Assembly: GCA_027038385.1 (NCBI GenBank)
Contig: JALVXE010000019.1
Location: 1-18,274, forward strand
From: Thermotogaceae bacterium
GTDB lineage: Bacteria > Thermotogota > Thermotogae > Thermotogales > Thermotogaceae
DNA: 18,274 bases
Direction: 5' to 3'
The notes beneath the pieces are model-generated. The model saw only the letters and a list, made by a program, of their open reading frames with translations. It searched no databases and had not been told where the DNA came from. Below are positions 1-8,138 of this stretch, piece by piece. Within the stretch, counting starts at the first letter, position 1. Every line of letters begins with the position of its first letter. Position numbers and translations under genes: made by a program.

Positions 1-1
1 A

Positions 2-40
2 TACGTCTCCTGCCATCTGGTCGGGAGGGATATCACTTGA
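2..40 (+). CDS. 3' end of oligopeptide/dipeptide ABC transporter ATPase (OppD-like), partial
   Basis: Only the last 12 codons are present. The frame beginning at base 2 reads YVSCHLVGRDIT and stops at TGA 38-40. A VxCHLxG-type tail is typical of the C-terminus of OppD/DppD ATPases, just after the oligo_HPY cysteine region. The stop codon overlaps the TTG start of the following oppF-like gene (TTGA at 37-40), which is the usual oppD-oppF order. The assignment rests on this short tail and on the neighbour, so the family is likely but the substrate is unknown. Confidence 0.6.
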   Translation, partial: YVSCHLVGRDIT

Positions 41-975
41 GCGGTCTCGTGAGAGTTGAAAACCTCAAAAAGCATTTCAAGATCGGTAAGAGAATTGTGA
101 AAGCGGTCGACGGGGTGTCTTTCGAAGTGATGGAAGGTGAGACGCTCGGTCTCATAGGTGAATCAGGATGTGGTAAGACAACTCTCGGAAGAACCATCGT
201 GAGGCTGATCGAACCGACAGCTGGAAAGATATTCTTCCGTGGCGAGGAAGTTTCATCTCTGAATCAAAAGAAGTTCAGGCCCCTTAGAAAGAAGATTCAA
301 ATAGTTTTTCAGGATCCTTACAGCTCTTTGAATCCGAGGATGACTGTCAGAGAGATCCTTTCACGTCCTTTGAAAGTCTTCGAAAAGTTGTCGAAATCCG
401 AGATAGAAAGGAGGATAACCGACTCCATAGTCGCAGTTGGCCTCAGGCCGGAGCACCTTAACAGGTATCCACACGAATTCTCTGGAGGCCAGCGCCAGAG
501 GATCGCCATAGCCAGAGCTCTCATACTCAGACCCGAATTCGTCGTTTTGGACGAGCCGACATCGGCTCTGGACGTCTCTGTTCAAGCTCAGATACTCAAC
601 CTTCTCAAGGACTTGAAGGAGAGTCTGAACATGACTTACCTATTCATATCTCATGACCTTTCCGTGATAAGGTACATGAGTGACAGAATAGCGGTTATGT
701 ATCTCGGAAAGATCGTAGAGATGGCACCATCTGAAGAGCTCTTTGAAAATCCAATCCATCCTTATACGAAGCTCCTCATGAGGTCTATACCAAACCCCGA
801 TCCAGACAGGAAGAACTTGATAGGCTTGGAAGTTCCGGACATGATCGTTGCAAACAAGGGATGCAGGTATCACCCACGATGTCCGTTCAAGATGAAGAAG
901 TGCGAAGAGAGCGAACCAAATCTCGTGGAAGTGAGCGAAAACCACCTGGCTGCGTGCTATCTCAGTACTTCATAG
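37..975 (+). CDS. Oligopeptide/dipeptide ABC transporter ATP-binding protein (OppF/DppF family)
   Basis: This is a cytoplasmic ATPase subunit that powers uptake of peptides or, in Thermotogae, often oligosaccharides through an Opp-type importer. The 312-residue product has Walker A GESGCGKTT (41-49), the ABC signature SGGQRQR (149-155), Walker B VVLDEP (169-174) and the H-loop His206. The C-terminal oligo_HPY region carries Cys276, Cys282, Cys289 and Cys307; a related mycobacterial OppD binds a 4Fe-4S cluster with such cysteines, so a cluster is possible. The TTG start at 37 is chosen because it overlaps the upstream stop and follows GGGAGG (23-28) at good spacing. The last 14 bases overlap the end of the opposing permease gene. 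The substrate cannot be read from the sequence; many Thermotoga Opp systems move sugars. Confidence 0.93.
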   Translation: MSGLVRVENLKKHFKIGKRIVKAVDGVSFEVMEGETLGLIGESGCGKTTLGRTIVRLIEPTAGKIFFRGEEVSSLNQKKFRPLRKKIQIVFQDPYSSLNPRMTVREILSRPLKVFEKLSKSEIERRITDSIVAVGLRPEHLNRYPHEFSGGQRQRIAIARALILRPEFVVLDEPTSALDVSVQAQILNLLKDLKESLNMTYLFISHDLSVIRYMSDRIAVMYLGKIVEMAPSEELFENPIHPYTKLLMRSIPNPDPDRKNLIGLEVPDMIVANKGCRYHPRCPFKMKKCEESEPNLVEVSENHLAACYLSTS

Positions 976-1789
976 CACCCTTCGTCAACCCTTCAACGAT
1001 GTAGCGCTGCGCGAATGCGAATACTATTATCGTTGGAAGAAGTGCGACGACAAGCCCAGCCGAGAGGAATCCCCAGTTAACCCCGGCTTTCGATATGAAA
1101 GAATAAAGCGCAACAGGGACAGTCATCTTGTTATCGCTGTTCAAAAAGAGCGATGCAATGAATATCTCATTCCAGCTGTTCACAAAGCTGAAAGAAAAAA
1201 CAGCGGATAGTCCTGGAAGAACCAAGGGGAAGGTCACTTTAAAGAGCGAGCAGAGCCTTGTGCATCCATCTATCATGGCGGCTTCTTCGAGTTCAACTGG
1301 TATTCTCGCGATGAACCCCCGCGCCATTATCGTGGAAAAAGCAGAGCCTATTCCAGAGTATATTAGGATTACACTCGAAAGCTTATCGAGCATTCCGAAC
1401 TTTGAGAACATGACGTACTGAGGTATCATGACGAGGTAAGCCGGTATCATTTGAGCGAAGAAGAGAAACAGAATTATTGGGAGGACCCACCTATTCTTGA
1501 ACCTCGCGAGAGCATAACCAGCTAAGGACGCCATAACGGTGGATGCCAGAGCGGATATACCAGCAACCGTCAAGCTGTTTTTGAAATACTTTCCAAAGTG
1601 TGCATAGCTGAAAAGACGGTGGTAGTTTTGAAAAGTCGGTTTGGAAGGTAAGTACTTCACCGGAAAGCTGTAGACTTCCATAGGAGGTTTTATGGAAGTC
1701 AGGAAGATCCACACGAGTGGAAACAGTGCGAACACGAGATAAACGCTTAGCAAGAGATACCTTGTGAAAGACATCCACTTCTTTTTCAC
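962..1789 (-). CDS. Sugar ABC transporter permease, MalG-like (CUT1 family)
   Basis: Inner-membrane permease of a carbohydrate importer, 275 residues, the usual size for MalG-type subunits. An N-terminal hydrophobic helix (about residues 9-32) is followed by five further membrane segments. The cytoplasmic EAA loop that docks the ATPase reads EEAAMIDG in the second half. The GTG start at 1789 forms a GTGA overlap with the stop of the upstream permease gene and is preceded by GAGGAG, which supports it over an ATG five codons inside. It is the last gene of a leftward operon of binding protein and two permeases. No matching ATPase lies nearby, so a shared MsmX/UgpC-type ATPase encoded elsewhere is likely. 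Its end overlaps the convergent oppF-like gene by 14 bases. Substrate unknown. Confidence 0.93.
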   Translation of the reverse strand: MKKKWMSFTRYLLLSVYLVFALFPLVWIFLTSIKPPMEVYSFPVKYLPSKPTFQNYHRLFSYAHFGKYFKNSLTVAGISALASTVMASLAGYALARFKNRWVLPIILFLFFAQMIPAYLVMIPQYVMFSKFGMLDKLSSVILIYSGIGSAFSTIMARGFIARIPVELEEAAMIDGCTRLCSLFKVTFPLVLPGLSAVFSFSFVNSWNEIFIASLFLNSDNKMTVPVALYSFISKAGVNWGFLSAGLVVALLPTIIVFAFAQRYIVEGLTKGAMKY

Positions 1790-2673
1790 AATTCCAGCTC
1801 CTCGTAAGAGGTGGTTTTAATGTAAACAAGGGTATAGGTGATGAGTATGGCGAGTATGGTTACGCCAACGGTTGCAGCTTTACTGTAGTCGTTCTCGTAG
1901 AAGACCACGTTTATCATGTAAACCGACAAGATCTCTGTAGCGCCTGCCGGTCCTCCCCTCGTCGTTCCGTATATGATATCTGGAAAGTTCATCACCCATA
2001 TGACCCTCAAAAGGAGTGTGCTCAAGATCGTGGGTTTTATGTAGGGTATTATTATCTGAAAGAGCCTTCTTGCCGAGCTCGCCCCATCTATCATAGCCGC
2101 CTCGACGACGCTGCTCGGTACGGACTGGAGGGCCGCTAGTATCATTATCGCGAAAAACGGGATGCCATACCAAACGTTTATCAAGATCACGGACCACATA
2201 GCCCATTTCGGATCTGATAAAAAGTGTATCGGGTATTCTATAAGGTGAAGTCTCATGAGGATATCGTTTATCACGCCAAAAGTCCCGTTCATCAGCCAAG
2301 ACCAAACGAGTCCTATTGCAAACCCCGAGAGCGCCCAAGGATAGAACACGAGTCCTGCGTAGATCCCCCTGCCCTTGAACGGCTTCCACATCAGGAGCGC
2401 TAAGATGAAACCCAGTATGAACTGCAGAGAAACCGAACCGGCTATCCAGAGGACGGTGTTCCAGAGGTCTTCGTAAAATCTGCTATCGGTGTAAACGGAT
2501 TTGTAGTTTTCAAACCCGACGAAGTGAACGTTTCGGAGGTTGTAGAGGTTGTAATTCTGAAACGACATGATCACTCCTCTTATCGTCGGGTAGACAACGA
2601 GGAAGGAAACCACGGCGACTACTGGAAGAATGGCGTACAGGAAAAACCGCGCCGAGCGGCGCGGCTTCCTCAC
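1786..2673 (-). CDS. Sugar ABC transporter permease, MalF-like (CUT1 family)
   Basis: Inner-membrane permease that pairs with the downstream MalG-like subunit. From GTG at 2673 it has 295 residues, normal for this family. A basic N-terminus is followed by a membrane helix (about residues 10-32) and five more, with an EAA loop VEAAMIDGASS in the second half. The open frame extends 39 codons upstream to 2790, but that part lies inside the binding-protein gene in another frame. GTG 2673 gives a GTGA stop/start overlap, so I take it as the start. The Shine-Dalgarno is weak (GGGAG about 13 bases upstream), suggesting translational coupling. Codons 4-9 contain a terminator-like hairpin and use CGC/CGG arginine codons, in contrast to the AGA/AGG that dominate the window. 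Confidence 0.93.
   Translation of the reverse strand: MRKPRRSARFFLYAILPVVAVVSFLVVYPTIRGVIMSFQNYNLYNLRNVHFVGFENYKSVYTDSRFYEDLWNTVLWIAGSVSLQFILGFILALLMWKPFKGRGIYAGLVFYPWALSGFAIGLVWSWLMNGTFGVINDILMRLHLIEYPIHFLSDPKWAMWSVILINVWYGIPFFAIMILAALQSVPSSVVEAAMIDGASSARRLFQIIIPYIKPTILSTLLLRVIWVMNFPDIIYGTTRGGPAGATEILSVYMINVVFYENDYSKAATVGVTILAILITYTLVYIKTTSYEELEL
2642..2664 (-). terminator. Terminator-like hairpin inside the start of the MalF-like gene
   Basis: On the minus strand the first codons of the permease gene contain a perfect 8-bp GC stem, CCGCGCCG and CGGCGCGG (2664-2657 and 2654-2647), with a 2-base apex (4 in practice), followed directly by five T (2646-2642). This is the shape of an intrinsic terminator, just after the binding-protein stop at 2670-2672. 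It could end part of the transcripts, or act as a 3' stabilising hairpin, so that more binding protein than permease is made. Function is inferred from shape and position. Confidence 0.55.
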
Positions 2674-3926
2674 TTCAGACCAGCTTTCTCCCAGAATTTG
2701 GACCACTCCTTGAGAACCTGATCGATGGACTTCTTCCCAAGGAGAACCTCCTGCATCGTTCTCTCCTGAAACTCCGTCCACTTGCCCCAAGCCTCACTCC
2801 AAATGGGTTGTTTCGTGAACTGGTAGTGCTTTGGATCGTTGAACATCTCTATCCATCCCTTGTACTTATCACTCTTGAAGTAAGGATCGTTCTCGTAAAC
2901 CCTCTTGTCTGGTGGAAGCACTCCGTAGTTCTTACACCAGTACGAAAGGATTTTTGGGGAGTTGAAGAATTCTATGAACTTCCAAGCGAGATCCTTGTGT
3001 TTGGAGTAGCTGACGATCCCCCAACCGGAGAATCCATAGTGCGGGTATGCTTTTCCGTAAGGTCCAACTGGGAGAGGATCGGTTTCGAAGAGGTTGTCCG
3101 GAAGGTTACCCTTGAGTATACCGAGTGAGTCCGGATCCTGGTAAAGGAGCGGAGTTATTCCGGACACGAAGGAGTTTATCTGCTCGGAGAATCCCCAGTT
3201 GACCGCGTCTTTCGGAGCGGTGTTCTTGAAAAGCTTCACATAAAGCTCCAGACCGTACTTCGCCCTCGGATCACTCCAGATAAGCTTTCCGCTCTTTGTT
3301 AGATACATGTTGTTCGGGTCTATGTCGTCAAAGAACGAAGTTACGAATAGATCTATGAAGTCGGTTGGATATCCCTTTCCTCTGAAATCATAACCGTATT
3401 GCCCTTTTCTCGGATTTGTGAGATAACTCGCCATCCCGTAAAGCTCGAAGACCGTTTTCGGTGCGTGTTCTATCCCGTACTTCTTCAAGACGTCTTTTCT
3501 AACGAAGAGCGTCTTAGCGTAAACAGCGTTCGGTATCAGATAGGCCTTTCCCTTGTATATCCTAGCGAACTCCAGAAGGTTTGGAAGCATGTACTTCGCT
3601 CCGTCCCACTTCGCTATGTAAGGCTCGAGATTTTCAAGTCCACCCATCGCCGCAAGCGTGCTCAGTGACCAGTCCCCAACTTCCACGATATCAATCGGCT
3701 GCTTGTTGGAGATCATTGTGTAGATCTTCTGGTAGGCGGTTTCATACGGTGGAGAAATGAGGTTGATCTCAACCCCCGGGTTCTGCTCCTCAAACTTCTT
3801 GATGATGTTTTTCAATATGGCGTCTCTCTCAGGGCTCGTGAAGACCTCGACTATGGTCAGAGTTGTCTTGGCAAGCAGCAAAACGCTGAGAACAACCAAG
3901 AAAAACACGACGAGCTTCTTCACCAA
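2670..3926 (-). CDS. Sugar ABC transporter substrate-binding protein (family 1, CUT1)
   Basis: Secreted, periplasmic binding protein that delivers a carbohydrate to the MalF/MalG-like permeases encoded downstream. The 418 residues begin with a Sec signal peptide: basic MVKK, a hydrophobic core to about residue 18, and a likely cut near LLLA-K. There is no lipobox cysteine, so it should be soluble in the periplasm, as many Thermotoga binding proteins are. The mature part starts with a TLTIVEVFTSPERD strand and shows the family-1 pattern, including KKFEEQNPGVEI near residues 43-54. The start is TTG 3926, with GTG 3923 as the alternative; AAGGAGGTG lies 6 bases upstream of the TTG. It is the first gene of the operon, with an extended -10 promoter at about 3957-3965. 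The sugar bound cannot be predicted. Confidence 0.93.
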   Translation of the reverse strand: MVKKLVVFFLVVLSVLLLAKTTLTIVEVFTSPERDAILKNIIKKFEEQNPGVEINLISPPYETAYQKIYTMISNKQPIDIVEVGDWSLSTLAAMGGLENLEPYIAKWDGAKYMLPNLLEFARIYKGKAYLIPNAVYAKTLFVRKDVLKKYGIEHAPKTVFELYGMASYLTNPRKGQYGYDFRGKGYPTDFIDLFVTSFFDDIDPNNMYLTKSGKLIWSDPRAKYGLELYVKLFKNTAPKDAVNWGFSEQINSFVSGITPLLYQDPDSLGILKGNLPDNLFETDPLPVGPYGKAYPHYGFSGWGIVSYSKHKDLAWKFIEFFNSPKILSYWCKNYGVLPPDKRVYENDPYFKSDKYKGWIEMFNDPKHYQFTKQPIWSEAWGKWTEFQERTMQEVLLGKKSIDQVLKEWSKFWEKAGLK

Positions 3927-3956
3927 CGACCACCTCCTTGAATTGGTTTCGAGTAA

Positions 3957-3965
3957 ATTTTACCA
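3957..3965 (-). promoter_or_regulatory. Extended -10 promoter of the sugar transporter operon
   Basis: The minus strand reads TGGTAAAAT, a TGn extended -10 joined to TAAAAT. No good -35 is seen at 16-18 bases. Transcription would start near 3950, giving a leader of about 24 bases that holds the AAGGAGGTG ribosome binding site. The 101-base gap between lepA and this gene contains no clear terminator. Confidence 0.55.
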
Positions 3966-4027
3966 CTTGTGTCTCGAAAAGAAACGAAAACACTTCAGGG
4001 AAGGAAGGTTTGTTAGACTCTACGTCC

Positions 4028-5842
4028 TTAATTTTCATCCTCTGATATCTTCAAAAGTGCCAGAAAGGCTTCTTGGGGGATACGGACCCTTCCAATTTCT
4101 CGCAACTTTTTCTTCCCCTCTTTCTGCTTTTCCAGGAGCTTCATCTTCCTAGTCACATCTCCACCATAGCACTTTGCGAGGACATCCTTCCTGAGAGCCC
4201 TTATATCTGTTCTGGCTATTATTCTTCCACCAGCTTTGGCCTGTATCGGTATCTGGAATTGATGGGGAGGAATGAGGTCTTTGAGCTTTTCCACGAGTTT
4301 TCTCGCCACTTGATAAGCTTTCGACCTGTGCGCTATGAAAGTCAGAGCATCGACAGGCTCTCTGTTGACGAGAATCGTGATCTTGACGAGATCCGATTTC
4401 CTGTATTCGAGGAATTCGTAATCCATAGACGCATAGCCTCGACTGAGGGCTTTCATCCTATCAAAGAAATCAAAGATTATCTCAGATAGAGGAGCTTCAA
4501 ACCTCAATATGACCCTATCCCTTCCGGCGTTCTCTGTCGTGTAGAGCTTTCCCCTCTTCTCAACTTGTATCAGGTTTATCATGTTTCCCATGTAGTCACC
4601 CGGGGTGATCACCGATAGATCTACCCAAGGTTCGTAAACTTCCTCTATATCGGATTCATCTGGAAACTTCGAGGGATTTGTAACGCTTATCGTTTCACCA
4701 TTTCTCATCTTCACCTTGTACTCAACGTTGGGAGCCGTCAGTATAACTGTGAGGTCGAACTCCCTTTCTATACGCTCTCTAACAACATCCATGTGAAGAA
4801 GCCCCAGAAACCCCACACGAAATCCAAAGCCGAGTGCAGGCGAGTTGTCGGGCTCAAAAGTGAGAGCAGAGTCGTTCAGCTTCAATTTCTCCAAGGCTTT
4901 CCTCAACTCTTGATAGTACTCTGGAAGACCCGGATACATTCCAGCGTACACCATCGGCTTTATTTCTTTGTAGCCCGGAAGTGGATTTTCCACGGGATCA
5001 ACCTTGTGAGTTATCGTATCACCGACTCTTGCGAGTGAGACTTCCTTTATCCCTGCTATGACGTATCCAACTTCTCCAGCCGAAAGCGTCTCGACTGGCG
5101 TCATGAAAGGGGTGAAGATACCTATTTCGTCAACCTCGTACTCATTGCCGTTGGACATGGTGATTATCTCATCACCTTTTGAAAGTCTTCCAGAGAAAAT
5201 CCTGACGGACACCACAACTCCTCTGTATTTGTCGTACCTCGCATCGAATATGAGAGCCGCTAACTTGTCATCGACACTCCCTTTCGGTGGAGGAACACGT
5301 TTCACAATCGCTTCCAAAAGATCCTTAACTCCCGTTCCTTCTTTCGCACTGACCTTGAGTATCTCGTCCTCATCCACCCCGAGAAGGTCCATTATCTGAA
5401 TGGCAGTTTCCTCGACGTTCGCGCTTGGAAGATCTATCTTATTGATCGCCGGGATTATCTCTAAATCGTTCTCTATAGCGAGATATGTGTGAGCAACGGT
5501 CTGCGCCTCCACACCTTGGCTTGCATCGACTAGAAGAACCGCCCCTTCACACGCCGCCATGCTCCTGCCAACTTCGTAAGAAAAGTCAACGTGACCCGGA
5601 GTGTCAATTATGTTTATCTCGTAAGTCTTTCCATCGGAAGCCTTGTAGAGAATCTTAACCGGTTGGGCCTTTATCGTTATGCCACGCTCCCTTTCTATAT
5701 CCATCATGTCCAGGAACTGCTCCCTCATCTTGTGAGAGTCCACGGATCCAGTCAGTTCTAGAATTCTGTCGATGAGTGTCGTCTTCCCGTGATCTATGTG
5801 GGCTATTATGCAGATGTTTCTTATGAGATTTGGATCGTACAC
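4028..5842 (-). CDS. lepA: Elongation factor 4 (LepA), ribosome back-translocating GTPase
   Basis: Translational GTPase that acts on elongating ribosomes under stress. The 604-residue length is standard. G1 AHIDHGKT is at residues 14-21, G3 is DTPGHVDF and G4 is NKID. The LepA-specific C-terminal domain is recognisable, with HQFQIPIQAKAGG, the RALRKDVLAKCYGGD segment and the RKMKLLEKQKEGKKK tail. The start is GTG 5842, preceded by GAGGTGAT at 5-base spacing. A TAAAAT -10 lies at 5862-5867 on the minus strand, which would give a leader of only about 13 bases. The gene diverges from the phosphohexomutase gene, and their promoters overlap in the 78-base gap. Nothing links it functionally to the transporter genes downstream. 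Confidence 0.98.
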   Translation of the reverse strand: MYDPNLIRNICIIAHIDHGKTTLIDRILELTGSVDSHKMREQFLDMMDIERERGITIKAQPVKILYKASDGKTYEINIIDTPGHVDFSYEVGRSMAACEGAVLLVDASQGVEAQTVAHTYLAIENDLEIIPAINKIDLPSANVEETAIQIMDLLGVDEDEILKVSAKEGTGVKDLLEAIVKRVPPPKGSVDDKLAALIFDARYDKYRGVVVSVRIFSGRLSKGDEIITMSNGNEYEVDEIGIFTPFMTPVETLSAGEVGYVIAGIKEVSLARVGDTITHKVDPVENPLPGYKEIKPMVYAGMYPGLPEYYQELRKALEKLKLNDSALTFEPDNSPALGFGFRVGFLGLLHMDVVRERIEREFDLTVILTAPNVEYKVKMRNGETISVTNPSKFPDESDIEEVYEPWVDLSVITPGDYMGNMINLIQVEKRGKLYTTENAGRDRVILRFEAPLSEIIFDFFDRMKALSRGYASMDYEFLEYRKSDLVKITILVNREPVDALTFIAHRSKAYQVARKLVEKLKDLIPPHQFQIPIQAKAGGRIIARTDIRALRKDVLAKCYGGDVTRKMKLLEKQKEGKKKLREIGRVRIPQEAFLALLKISEDEN

Positions 5843-5861
5843 GATATCACCTCGATTGGCT

Positions 5862-5867
5862 ATTTTA
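5862..5867 (-). promoter_or_regulatory. Probable -10 of the lepA promoter
   Basis: The minus strand carries TAAAAT, preceded directly by TG, about 20 bases before the lepA GTG start. No convincing -35 is seen. It lies in the 78-base divergent region shared with the phosphohexomutase promoter. Confidence 0.4.
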
Positions 5868-5891
5868 CATCAATTCTCAAGTGACCGCTTG

Positions 5892-5900
5892 TGGTAGAAT
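5892..5900 (+). promoter_or_regulatory. Extended -10 promoter of the phosphohexomutase operon
   Basis: The plus strand reads TGGTAGAAT (TG 5892-5893, -10 at 5895-5900), within the TTGTGG context that recurs in this window. The expected start site, near A5906, coincides with the first base of AGGAGGTGAT, so the mRNA may begin with its own Shine-Dalgarno. No strong -35 is visible. Confidence 0.55.
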
Positions 5901-5920
5901 TTTTTAGGAGGTGATCGAAC

Positions 5921-7345
5921 GTGAAAATAAAATTTGGAACTTCCGGATGGAGGGGAATAATAGCAGATGACTTTACCTTTGAGAACGTGAGGAATGTTGC
6001 ACAAGCGATAGCAGAACACCTGAAAGAGAGAGGAGAAACGGAAAAAGGAGTAATCGTCGCAAGAGATCCGAGGTTCATGACCGAGAAGTTCGTAACCGTT
6101 ATAGCGGAGGTTCTCACCGGCAACGGAATAAAGGTTTACATGCCAGAAAACCCGACGCCGACCCCTGTATTGTCCTGGGTTATACTGAACAGAAATCTGG
6201 ATGGTGGTGTAAACGTAACAGCCTCACACAATCCACCGGAGTACTGCGGAGTCAAGTTCAACCCATCGAGTGCAGGACCGGCACTCCCAGATGTAACCAA
6301 ATCCATAGAGAAGAAGATAGAACTTGTGATGAACGGAGAGATAAAAGTCAAAACGATGCCGCTCAAGGAAGCGGCGAATGAGGGGCTTTTCGAGATAATA
6401 GATCCGTTCAACGAATATTACAAGAAGGTTAAGGAAACGGTGGACTTCGAGAGGATAAGACAAGCTGGGATTACGGTCGTCGTGGATCTCATGTACAGCG
6501 CATCGATAGGATATCTAGACCCGATAATAAAAGAGCTTGCCGCAGAATACGAGATACTTCACGACTACAGGGATCCATACTTCGGGGGGGGAAGACCAGA
6601 ACCCGACGAGAGCAGGATGAGGATGATCGGTGAAACCGTCAAGGACAGGAAATGGAAGATAGGGCTCGCAGTAGACGGAGATTCAGACAGGTTCGGTGTG
6701 GTCGACGACAAAGGAGAGTTCGTGAAGCCCAACGAAGTCATAGCGCTCCTTGCAGATCATCTGTACAGAAACAAGAAAATGAAGGGGCCTGTGGCGAGAA
6801 GCGTCGCCACTTCTCACGCCGTCGATAGGGTAGCGAAGGAATTTGGAGAAGATGTCATGGAAACACCGGTTGGGTTCAAATTCCTGGGGCCACTTCTGAT
6901 GCAAAAAGGAGCGATAATAGCCGGTGAAGAGAGTGGAGGGCTATCCATAAGAGATCACACACCGGAAAAAGACGGGATAATCGCGGATCTTCTTGTTCTC
7001 GAGATGATAGCCTACGAAGGGAAGGATCTTTCAGAAATAAGAGAGGATTTTAAGCAGAGGTATGGTGAGTTCTTCAACACGAGAATAGACTTGGAAGTCG
7101 AGAGCAACATCGAAAGAGACGAACTCGTAAACAAGTTCAGATACATCGAGAACGAGTTCGCAGGGCTCAAGATAGTCAGAAGGGATGAGATAGACGGGGT
7201 TAGGTACTTTCTAGATGCACCGGATACCTGGCTACTTGCACGTCCATCCGGTACTGAGCCCTTGGTCAGGGTTTACATAGAGAGCACGGATCGAAAGGCT
7301 TTCAGGGGAATAATAAGCGCTGTCAAGAGAATGATATCGGGGTGA
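5921..7345 (+). CDS. Alpha-D-phosphohexomutase (phosphoglucomutase/phosphomannomutase/GlmM-like)
   Basis: Cytoplasmic enzyme that moves a phosphate between C1 and C6 of a hexose, through a phosphoserine. All four signatures are present: catalytic serine in TASHNP (Ser102), metal loop DGDSDR (252-257), sugar-binding GEESGG (335-340) and phosphate-binding RPSGTEP (441-447). At 474 residues it is slightly longer than typical GlmM (about 450). The choice among glucose, mannose and glucosamine phosphate cannot be made from motifs; the GEESGG form occurs in PGM/PMM and GlmM alike. The start is GTG 5921, 6-8 bases after TAGGAGGTGAT. The SDR gene follows after 4 bases, with its ribosome binding site in the end of this gene, so the two are co-transcribed. 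Confidence 0.93.
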   Translation: MKIKFGTSGWRGIIADDFTFENVRNVAQAIAEHLKERGETEKGVIVARDPRFMTEKFVTVIAEVLTGNGIKVYMPENPTPTPVLSWVILNRNLDGGVNVTASHNPPEYCGVKFNPSSAGPALPDVTKSIEKKIELVMNGEIKVKTMPLKEAANEGLFEIIDPFNEYYKKVKETVDFERIRQAGITVVVDLMYSASIGYLDPIIKELAAEYEILHDYRDPYFGGGRPEPDESRMRMIGETVKDRKWKIGLAVDGDSDRFGVVDDKGEFVKPNEVIALLADHLYRNKKMKGPVARSVATSHAVDRVAKEFGEDVMETPVGFKFLGPLLMQKGAIIAGEESGGLSIRDHTPEKDGIIADLLVLEMIAYEGKDLSEIREDFKQRYGEFFNTRIDLEVESNIERDELVNKFRYIENEFAGLKIVRRDEIDGVRYFLDAPDTWLLARPSGTEPLVRVYIESTDRKAFRGIISAVKRMISG

Positions 7346-7349
7346 GATA

Positions 7350-8138
7350 ATGGACCTAGGGATAAAGGGAAAGGTGGCGATCGTAACAGCCGCCAGTAAG
7401 GGAATAGGATTTGCCGTTGCAAGAAAGCTCGCAGAAGAGGGAGCAGATTTGGTGATAAATTCAAGAAGCGAAGAGAACCTCAGAAAGGCCAAAGATGAAC
7501 TGGAAAAGATAGGAGCGAAGGTTGTGATCGTTCCGGGGAACCTTAAAGAGAAAGAAACGGCGAAGAAGATATACAACGCGGCCGTTGAGAACTTTGGAAG
7601 GGTCGACATATTGTTTCTGAACGCCGGAGGGCCAAGACCCGGAGGATTTTTCGACGTGGATGAGAGAGACTGGTCTGAAACGTTCGAGACAAACTTCATG
7701 AGCGCTCAAAGGCTCGTGAGGTTAGCGGTTCCGAAGATGATCGAGAACAGATGGGGAAGGATCGTGTTCTTGACATCCATATCCGTGAGAAACCCTATAA
7801 AGAATCTCATACTCTCGAACTCGATAAGGATGGCGATAACCGGGATGATGAAAACTCTCTCTCTGGAACTCGCAAAGTACAACATCACCGTGAACGCCGT
7901 TGCACCAGGATACACATTAACAGATCGGGTTAAACTGCTCTTGAACGACAAAGCTAAGAGAACGGGAAAAGACTACGAGGAAGTACTCGAAGAACTCGCT
8001 GAAAGCATACCGATGCACAGACTCGGCAAACCTGAGGAGATCGCCTCGGTGGTAGCTTTCCTGGTGTCTGAACCAGCGGCTTTTCTAACAGGACAAACGG
8101 TAGTCGTCGATGGAGGTCAAGATGCAACGAGCGTTTAG
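7350..8138 (+). CDS. Short-chain dehydrogenase-like protein lacking the catalytic Tyr/Lys (BKR-like SDR subgroup)
   Basis: The Rossmann-fold protein of 262 residues is annotated in many genomes as 3-oxoacyl-ACP reductase or glucose dehydrogenase. It has the cofactor loop TAASKGIG (13-20), LNAG (90-93), the structural Asn115 and Ser143 in FLTSIS. The usual YxxxK, expected 13 residues after the serine, is replaced by Ser156 and Arg160 in LSNSIRMA. The PG motif after it (NAVAPGY) is kept. This matches an SDR subgroup known to deviate from the catalytic tetrad, so ordinary ketoreductase activity should not be assumed. GGGGTGAG, overlapping the mutase stop, serves as ribosome binding site. The stop (TAG 8136-8138) overlaps that of the convergent gene by 4 bases. 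Confidence 0.88.
   Translation: MDLGIKGKVAIVTAASKGIGFAVARKLAEEGADLVINSRSEENLRKAKDELEKIGAKVVIVPGNLKEKETAKKIYNAAVENFGRVDILFLNAGGPRPGGFFDVDERDWSETFETNFMSAQRLVRLAVPKMIENRWGRIVFLTSISVRNPIKNLILSNSIRMAITGMMKTLSLELAKYNITVNAVAPGYTLTDRVKLLLNDKAKRTGKDYEEVLEELAESIPMHRLGKPEEIASVVAFLVSEPAAFLTGQTVVVDGGQDATSV

Noticed and set aside
37..975. The oppF-like ATPase as motor of the neighbouring sugar permeases
   Set aside because: It belongs to the peptide-type (oligo_HPY) family, follows oppD and is convergent with the sugar operon. CUT1 permeases use MalK/MsmX-type ATPases, none of which is in the window.
2674..2790. Upstream extension of the MalF-like permease by 39 codons
   Set aside because: It lies wholly inside the binding-protein gene in another frame, has no membrane or family similarity, and GTG 2673 gives the GTGA coupling used elsewhere here.
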